Source: Paralvinella palmiformis (lineage: Eukaryota > Annelida > Polychaeta > Terebellida > Alvinellidae). Taken from it: a stretch of 64,000 nucleotides of DNA. Below, piece by piece: positions 56,691 to 64,000 of this stretch. The notes beneath the pieces are model-generated. The model was not told the DNA's origin. It saw only the letters and a program-made list of their open reading frames with translations, and made no database searches. Position numbers and translations under genes: made by a program. The first letter of the stretch is position 1. Each line of letters opens with the position of its first letter. The stretch covers positions 226,001-290,000 of the forward strand of contig JAODUP010000582.1 of NCBI GenBank assembly GCA_025642065.1, written 5' to 3'.

Positions 56691-56899
56691 CACTTAGGAC
56701 CTCTGAGGGGCCAAACTACTATAACTAAATATATTTTTTTATCTTGGCAACTTGATATTTGTTTTGAGGTTTGGGCAAAAACAGCTCAAGTTCCTAATGT
56801 AGTTGTCATTGACAGCAATATGACAGCTAACCATCCCTATTTTGGTGTATTACTGAAATTTAGTTTTTCAATTATGAGCTAAACAACAGCTACTGTTAA

Positions 56900-58050
56900 C
56901 CGATACTGCCACTGGTAGGTATATAATCACCTCAGAACAAGTATCAGCTGCAACTAAATTAGCTGTGGTGGGGAACCAATCAGAATAGAACCTGGTTGCT
57001 ACAAATAAAATGTTGTACTTGCGTATGAATGAATCTATTTCAATCTTGAACATCATGAATATCACATTCATGATGTTCAAGATGTATAATAGAGCAACTG
57101 ATTGTTTTATTGATCTAAATGTTATGATCAAATTATTTATGCACCATATATGTCCTGATAGAACATAAATTTTATTATATATAGACACAACATGAAACTT
57201 CCATAAACTGTTTAATTACTTACAATTATTGGTGTGAAATACACAACATACATACTGGCATCTAGTAAGCAGCTATTTATGTTACTGCTTTTAAATATAC
57301 CATACATGAAATATTCCTACAGTGTAGCATCAAATTTTAAAAGCCAAACCGTTAAAAAGGTGATGTTTCATGCAATTCAAGGATATACATCTCTCAGTAG
57401 TATATACTGGTATTATCAGCCAGGAGCAAAAATATGAATTAGAAAAAGCTACTAAACTATATTTTAGAAAATAACCATCTAGGTCTATTTTGATCTTTCT
57501 GAAATTTTAAAATGACCTTTTAAACAATACAAAATACCATTCTTGCAAAGGGTCTTATTACAATAAAATCTTTCTTAAAATTTAAAAACAAAAATAATTT
57601 TACTGTAATATCAGTAAACATACCAAGTAAGTCAAATGGATTAAAGCTATATTTCTGCCATTTTTTAAATCTCTAGCAATGATATTTTTAACATGAAACT
57701 TTATGACTGTTCATGTTCTTTTGCGAAGTTTTCTCTTGGACAACCTCCTACATTCTTCACACTCTGCTTTGCCAGGTATTTTCTGAGATTTTATCTTCTT
57801 CGACAAAAGAGTCTTCAGTGCCGCCATCTCGGCTTCAGCCCAGGGATGGTGCTCTGTCTTCTTCCACATTTCTAGGAATTAATAAAGGTAGAAATATATA
57901 TGAAGTACTAATGCCTTGTATGCCTCCCAGTAATCTAGGATACTCATATCATAAGTTAATTAATTAAAGTAAATCTATTTACTGGTCAGCATCTGGTAAA
58001 ACTGCCTGCTTATAACGTATCATTATATCATGGCCTTCCAAAATTAGGTA
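56900..58050. other. Non-coding stretch
   Basis: AT-rich, no gene recognised. It includes a perfect short inverted repeat near 57042-57082 (cttgaacatcatgaat and its complement). Confidence 0.45.
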
Positions 58051-58059
58051 CTTTCTCTA

Positions 58060-58579
58060 TTTGTGAATACATACTCTGAGTAGTTTATATTCCAAGTAGG
58101 ATTGTCATGGAAGAAATATTTCTGAATTAAAAACTGAAATGGTAAATTAATTTGTGGATTTAATTTAATTTTGCCTGTTTTAAACATTGAACGGGGGTAA
58201 ATTCCTAAATATCAATATCCCTATATAGATTACAGGTATGCTTGTGATGGTGTCACGATGTTGTGGGTGGTGCCCAAGGTATCCAGACAATTTTAATTGG
58301 TTAAATGCACATGTGCGGTGACACAGTCGGTGTGCATATTTGATTATAAGGAACCAAAGTTCAGGATCAATTTGGTTCCAGTTTATTGGTAACAGCACAT
58401 GTAATTGTTAAAAGATGGTAAAATATGCACAAGCCTAACCACAAGATGCTTTTAGCTAAAGAGGTATTATAGTCTTAGTATAAGAATATATTTTCTAATC
58501 ATCAACGGTGTGTTTATATTCCACTGCCCAGTAGGAGCCTTGAAAGGAATGTATTTGCTTAGCTCCGCCCAGCAGGGGT
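58060..58579 (+). mobile_element. Element X fragment, plus orientation
   Basis: Matches 51590-52100 and 52490-52540 of element X without the SINE: ctctgagtagtttatattcc, ggattgtcatggaagaaata, aattcctaaatatcaatatc, cagtaggagccttgaaa. Confidence 0.75.
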
Positions 58580-58642
58580 GACTGATAGGGTACAGACCCC
58601 TGCTGGGCGGAGCTAAGCAAATACATTCGTTTCAAGGCTCCT
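58533..58642. repeat. Hairpin: 47-bp inverted repeat with 16-bp loop
   Basis: The left arm 58533-58579 and right arm 58596-58642 are complementary with one mismatch. They are two opposite copies of an element X segment meeting head to head (aggagcctt...gcaggggt / acccctgc...aaggctcct). Confidence 0.93.
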
Positions 58643-60686
58643 AATAATAATAATGTATATTTAATAAAGCGCCCTTACTAGCAGGAGCCATTCAAAGGCG
58701 CTGTACAAATAATATGTAATATAATAATACCCCAAATTTAATGATTTAAAAGATAATAATTATTTATCTGTGAAAGCGACTTAAATAGGTGTGTTTTTAG
58801 AAGAGACTTAAAATTTCCAAGAGACGACGCATTTCTAATATTTGCCGGCAACTTATTCCACAAAGTGGGGGCTGCAACACTAAATGCACAATCACAATAT
58901 GACTTGAGCCGAGACACTGGCACCTGCAATAGTATCTGACTGGATGACCTGAGTTTTCGGGATGACTTTCTAATGAAAACCAGTTCACACAGGTATGCTG
59001 GCGCCATGTCATTAATAGATTTATAAGTTATTAACAGAATCTTAAAATGGATACGCTGTCTAACAGGTAGCCAGTGTAGTTTTTGAAGAATTGGGGTGAT
59101 ATGATCATATTTTCTAGTATTTGTTACAATGCGAGCTGCACTATTCTGAATTCGCTGAAGGCGATTAGTGTTATAATCAGATATGCCATATAACAGGGAG
59201 TTACAATAGTCTATACGAGATGTAACAAAGGCATGAACTACAGTTACAAGTGATTCTTGTGTCAAGAATGCTTTTAAACAGTGGATGTTCTTAAGATGGT
59301 AGTAGGCAGCTCGGCATACTGATGTGACATGTTCATGCATGTTAATACATTGGTCAAAAATAACCCCTATATTTTTACTGACCCATTAGGGGTAATTGAA
59401 GATGCACCCATCTGTAATGCTAGTGTCTTTAGGGATTTAACACAATGTGGTGATGCCAAATATAAAATATTTGTTTTATTATCATTTAGTTTTAGAAGAT
59501 TTTGAGTCATCCATAGCCGATATCGGCAATACAATGTTCTAAATTCTTCAAGGAAGAGGAGAAATTTAACTCATTGTCAGGATCCAGTGATATACACAGC
59601 TGTGTGTCATCAGCATACAAGTGATATTTAACCCCATATCGCTGTGCGCAATGATCCCAAGAGGACGGGTATACATTGTGAAAACCAGAGGACCAAGAAC
59701 TGAACCCTGTGGTACACCAGATAACAAAAAACTGAATGTCAGATAAAATACCATGAACAGACACTCTCTGGGAGCGTTGTTCCAGATAGGATCTAAACCA
59801 TTCAAGTACTCTACCTGACAGACCAAACATGTCTTTTAACCTAGAGAAAAGTACATTATGGTCAACTGTATCAAATGCAGCAGACAGGTCCAGAAGAACA
59901 AGTATTACTGGCTTACCGTGATCAATTCACATCATAATATCATTTTTCATTCGAACCAAGACTGTTTCAGTGCTGTGACCACTTTTATAGGCAGACTGTA
60001 GTGATTCATTAAGGTTATTATTGATTAAATATTTGTTTAGATGGAAAGCAACTGCCTTTTCTATAACTTTAGATAAAAATGTAAGATTTGAAACAGGTCT
60101 GTAATTGTTTAGAATATTACAGTCCATACTGTGGTTTTTTATTAATGGTTTTACAAGGGCAGCTTTCATGATCTTGGGAAAACACCCAGAGATAATGATT
60201 TATTAACTATATTTGTAATTGGGTTTATCAGAACATCCAGACAATCTTTCACAAGCCATGTAGGCATAGGGTCAACTGCACAGAAAGCATTAGATGACTT
60301 TTTCAGCAACTGTCTGATATCAGTCTCTGTAAAAGGCTCAAATGTATCCATCATGGATATGCAGGACTCTTCTACCAATGGCTGTGATAAGGTGCTGGAC
60401 TGGAACCCACTATGTATATTTAATATTTTTTGACAGAATAAGTTATTAAAACAATGGGCCATATCTTTATCTGAGTTGATATTATTTGGGAGGACAGTTT
60501 GACTTTTATGTAATACTTTATTCACAACACTGAAAACAGTCCTTTGATTTCCCTTGGATGCTTTGATCTTTTTATTATAATATTCAGATTTAGCAGAGGC
60601 AAGGGTATTTTTAACAAGAATTTTACTGACCTTGAACATTTCAAAATGAACACACAAACTGGTCCTGATCCACAGCCGCTCACAAT
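58643..60686 (-). mobile_element. CR1/Jockey-group LINE, 5'-truncated, inserted in an inverted element X
   Basis: On the minus strand, the 3' end at 58643 has an (ATT)n tail preceded by a short 3' UTR (ggcgctttattaaatatac). The coding remnants cover most of the insertion. Its boundaries are exact because both flanks match element X: aaggctcct at the left and actgggcagtgg at the right are contiguous in that element. Truncated at the 5' side within ORF2. Confidence 0.85.
58738..60640 (-). pseudogene. LINE ORF2 (linker, reverse transcriptase, C-terminal region), frameshifted
   Basis: In order from the right: the linker with FEPFTETDIRQLLKKSSNAF and MPTWLVKDCLDVLI (60166-60600); RT motifs ALVKPLIKNHS and NYRPVSNLTFLSKVIEKAV (59927-60169); SGVPQGSVLGPLVFTMYT in one frame and YHLYADDTQL in another (59507-59830), so the catalytic YADD is present but out of frame with its neighbour; and a C-terminal block from RIDYCNSLLYGI to LQKLHWLPVRQRIHFKILLI (58738-59340). 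At least three frame breaks. Not functional as read. Confidence 0.9.
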
Positions 60687-60763
60687 ACTGGGCAGTGGAA
60701 TATAAACACACCTTGATGATTAGAAAATATACTCTTACATGGGGATGCACCCAAGAATATGGT
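60687..60763 (-). mobile_element. Element X fragment, minus orientation
   Basis: Reverse complement of 52005-52080: actgggcagtggaatataaa through tcttacatggggatgcaccc. Confidence 0.8.
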
Positions 60764-60854
60764 ATTAAACCAATGACATATGGTAGGCACAGTTTGAAGA
60801 GAGGCAGGGCAATCTTTGGCTATAGATTGGCATTCCAGGTGAGATGATAAAGTT

Positions 60855-60994
60855 TATTAATTCCTAAATAGCGATATCTCTATATAGATTACAGGTATGC
60901 TATGTGGTGGTGTCACAGTGGGGGCAGAGCTCATGGTATCCAGACCACTTTAATTGATTAAATGCTCACTTGGGTGCCACAGTTGGTGTGCATA

Positions 60995-61053
<59 letters not shown>

Positions 61054-61072
61054 AACCAAAGCTCTGGATCAT
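60855..61072 (+). mobile_element. Element X fragment, plus orientation
   Basis: taattcctaaatagcgatat, gattacaggtatgctatgtg, ggaaccaaagctctggatca; matches 51730-51910, including an (AT)n run at 61000-61051. Confidence 0.8.
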
Positions 61073-61079
61073 TATGGTC

Positions 61080-62930
61080 ATACTTTGATGATGATCACTT
61101 ACAAATGTTGATAAACTGCACAGATTATATGAGACAAACAAAAAGCTGCATATCACACTTGTTGTTACCAAGAATATTAGTCACATAAATCTATTCATTC
61201 TCATCAATAACTAATTTATCAGAGGTCATTATGGAAATAATGATTACTTTTTAAATTAAATAAAAACAAGTGTCAGATTGAGATCCTCCCTTTAAATTAT
61301 GCTGGCACATTAAACTTGTAGGGTGCTTGAAACTTATTTTCCTACTATTATTGTATTATACACATTCCGGTAGATACTTCAAAACTAATATTAAATTGAT
61401 AAATTAATGCAATACAGCCAATCATCATATGCACCTAAATGTGATAAACTGAGTACAGTTTACAGAAATGTCCTAGTTTGCTTGGTTTGTGAGTTGTACT
61501 TGATTAAATATTCAGAAGTTTTTTTTGTTACACCCGCTTAATGCTTTTAAATGGGAGGAAAGTGGACCCATTTCTTAACTAAATTGAAGCTTGAAGCCTA
61601 ATTACAAATTAAAATTGATCTCCCTACTAAACGTTACATAGGTATTGACCCTCTAAAAACTAGAGTTAGCTCACTAGAAATTAATATTGTCCTTTGATCC
61701 CACTAAAAATCAGAGTTGACATTTAATTAACAAACTAGATTTACTCTAAAAGAAATCAGCGTTTAGATACCATAATGGCATACATAAATTAGATGAATCT
61801 CTATCCCCTCAAATTCAAGTGTTCTACTGAGAAAAACCGCAAGATAAAAAATACAATTTTATTATCTGAATGTTCTGTTCTGAAATAGACGGTGTTATTG
61901 TTTCTCGCCTTTTTTGGTCAAGTAATGAATTACATTATATTCTAACAGTGGTCTTTATTCTGTGTTATGTGTACAAATCACCTTGCGATGATGCGTTGCG
62001 AAAATTAAAAGAATTTAAACCCTACCTACCCACGCTTTTAAAGCATGACACGGGTAACACAATATTTTTGTATATGGCCTAAGGAACTTTCCTCCTATAA
62101 GGTTATATGGAACAAGCGGTTCAGTATAATTGCTGACGTTTCTTCTCAAACAGAATTTCTGTTTCAAATACAAATACTTTTCTTGAACACTTACAATGGT
62201 AATGCTAAATGCGCCTATGTTTATTGCAAACACTGAACAAAGTAAGTGTCGTGATTAAAATATTGAATGGGTTTTTCTTGTGTCATGCTGCAAATTGTGT
62301 CATCATCTCATTATGTTTTTTTTTCATAGTTATATATTGTGCTGATTCGATTATATCCTAAATATAATCATCAATGATCAATATTGTTTGGTAAATTTAT
62401 ATTCTCTTTGCTATTTTATTGCTTCTCATTGCCAAATACTGAAATAATCTATCACTCTATGTCTATCAGTATCATGGGACATATAGACAGATTATTCGTA
62501 TATGAGTAATCATGGTAATAGTTTCTATAGTATTCAATTTCCAGATTTATGTATGATATAATCATATATTTATTATTGGCATTGTGAATAAATTGATTTA
62601 ATGAGGCAGTGAGGCCACTCTGGAATTGAGAGTGCCGTGCGCAATAAACTGGCGTTAGCTGCCTTGGGATAGCCCTAAAAAGGTGGACAACTTGAACTCG
62701 CGACACAAGTACCATAGGCAGATTGTTATATTGTAAATGGAATCTATATACATGTATGGATAATATATAATTAATTAAAGGGGGAGAAATATTACATGCC
62801 CCAATGTTTAAGCTAGAAAGCATGTCTGCCTCAACTGCTTGCGGCAGCGCAGAATATCTTCAATCTTGGGACAAGAAAATCACATCATGCACAATGCATA
62901 TACCACTGATACCTTGATACTTTCGGGAGG
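61080..62930. other. Non-coding stretch
   Basis: AT-rich; short frames without recognisable motifs. Possibly intron of the transcript proposed to start near 63.05 kb. Confidence 0.4.
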
Positions 62931-62956
62931 TTAACTGATCATTAATTACTTACCTA

Positions 62957-63056
62957 AATCAACAGGCGTATCTTCTATATTCCTCTGTATTCCGTATATA
63001 CGTTTCAAAGTATCAAGCAGACCACTCGTGAACAGGTGAAGAGACGCTCGGTTAAA
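62957..63056 (-). other. Candidate first exon (minus strand) with a strong donor
   Basis: Donor TTGATTTAG|gtaagtaa, very close to consensus, with the GT at 62955-62956 (complement). Upstream lies the TCTCGCGAGA palindrome. A frame is open through it, but no protein family is recognised, so it is as likely 5' UTR as coding. The gene it would belong to is unknown. Confidence 0.35.
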
Positions 63057-63068
63057 TCTCGCGAGATT
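63055..63068. promoter_or_regulatory. TCTCGCGAGA promoter-type palindrome
   Basis: aatctcgcgagatt is a perfect 14-bp palindrome containing the TCTCGCGAGA element known from TATA-less animal promoters (established knowledge). The surroundings are richer in CpG than the flanks (gagacgctcgg, agcacgcgataac). Confidence 0.5.
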
Positions 63069-63269
63069 ACAAAATAGCACGCGATAACACAAAACCTCAC
63101 TAGATGGCGGCACAAGTACATTAATTTGTTCAATGGAGTAGTGTGTAAACTTAACCTGCTACAATTCACATATTTCACGTTTATATCTTCAAATTACATA
63201 ATTTGAAATGAAAGTGGAAATAGCAATTATGTGACTCAAATATCATTTTAGCAAAGTTTGGTGAAATTT

Positions 63270-63350
63270 ACCAACTCACTACCTCGACCGAGGTGGCGAG
63301 ATGTAGTGAGTTGTTTAGTGTGCATACATACTTATGTAGTGAGTTGAAGG
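63270..63350. repeat. 'caactcactac' words, both orientations
   Basis: accaactcactacctcgacc, then gatgtagtgagttgtttagt and tgtagtgagttgaaggtg. The same words build the minisatellite at 56.4 kb. Confidence 0.7.
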
Positions 63351-63353
63351 TGA

Positions 63354-63465
63354 AAAAAAAACACACACACACATAGTTAACCCCCCCCATACACACACAC
63401 ACACACACACACCTCTCTCTCTCTGTGTTTGTTATTTATGTGTGTGTGTGTGTGATATATATATT

Positions 63466-63516
<51 letters not shown>

Positions 63517-63517
63517 C

Positions 63518-63569
<52 letters not shown>

Positions 63570-63570
63570 T
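63354..63570. repeat. Compound microsatellite (A, CA, CT, GT, GATA, GA, TA)
   Basis: A succession of simple repeats: (ac)n, (ct)n, (gt)n, (gata)n, (ga)n, (at)n, (ga)n. Confidence 0.95.
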
Positions 63571-64000
63571 TTAGAGTCACACGTTTAGAGTCACATATTT
63601 TTCCTTGTTCGGTTTAAGTGATAACTTCCTCCGTTTTTATGAAAAGAAAGAATTATATTATACCTATACTAGTGATTAGCATTACACTAATATTATATAC
63701 CTTATTGATCCTTTTTATTAGTTTCAGGCATACAATCTTCCAAGTAAATCGTAAATGATGTATCACTACAAACGTGTAGACTTTAGCAGAACCGGAAAAC
63801 ATAGAACACGTCATTCGCTAGAGGCGCCACGGGATTGACCTGTGATTGGTTATTTGTACTCGCATGCAAACACGCATGTATATACGCATGCACACATTTA
63901 TACTCTCTTGTATGTGTTGGTGTGTTTATGTGAAATACCACTTATTATGAAATTAATATTAATCGTAATATTTTATATTACGATTAATATTAATTTAATA

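Noticed and set aside
56405..56728. Protein with nine-residue IQLTTLD-type repeats
   Set aside because: A 27-bp tandem repeat keeps every frame open; no start context, flanking exon or secretion signal supports a gene.

Overview
The window is AT-rich animal DNA from the nuclear genome of an invertebrate, most likely a mollusc or another lophotrochozoan. The signs are split genes with GT/AG introns, several tRNA-derived SINE families, heavy microsatellite content and degenerate LINE, Tc1, hAT and Ty3-type remnants. There are no bacterial operons, CRISPR arrays or rRNA genes. The species call is inference; sequence alone does not fix it.

Three protein-coding genes can be supported, all on the minus strand. 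(1) About 0.1-12.9 kb: the N-terminal two thirds of a GCN5/PCAF-type histone acetyltransferase (KAT2A/KAT2B co-orthologue), twelve exons with matching phases. Its last part (end of the HAT fold, bromodomain) lies beyond the left edge. One exon carries a 1-base excess that breaks the frame. (2) About 25.9-29.7 kb: a Golgi-type DXD glycosyltransferase (GT32-like), one long exon plus a proposed short first exon in a CpG-rich patch. (3) About 35.0-47.5 kb: a PARP14-like gene with two RRM-like modules, KH-like repeats and a divergent macro domain. It ends in a tandem array of three small exons (A, B, C) amplified with their introns in units of about 2.4 kb. No ADP-ribosyltransferase catalytic domain is visible in the window.

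Between and around the genes: 13-25.9 kb holds SINEs, hAT remnants and a LINE tail. 27.2-34.9 kb holds SINEs, long microsatellites and a 26-bp minisatellite. 45.4-46.2 kb is a dead Tc1-like transposase. 48.9-50.4 kb is a Ty3/Gypsy-like remnant. 50.7-53.1 kb is a LINE interrupted by a hAT-type element that itself holds a SINE. 58.0-61.1 kb is a second LINE sitting inside an inverted copy of the same hAT-type element. 56.4-56.7 kb is a 27-bp minisatellite. Near 63.0 kb a TCTCGCGAGA palindrome with a strong splice donor suggests the start of another minus-strand transcript.

The most interesting item is the amplified exon cassette of the PARP14-like gene: exon sizes (86, 67, 72 nt), phases and splice sites are kept in every copy, and the units carry fossil pieces of the exon from which the duplication appears to have begun. 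The transposon nests are also informative, because several have target duplications or empty-site comparisons visible inside the window.
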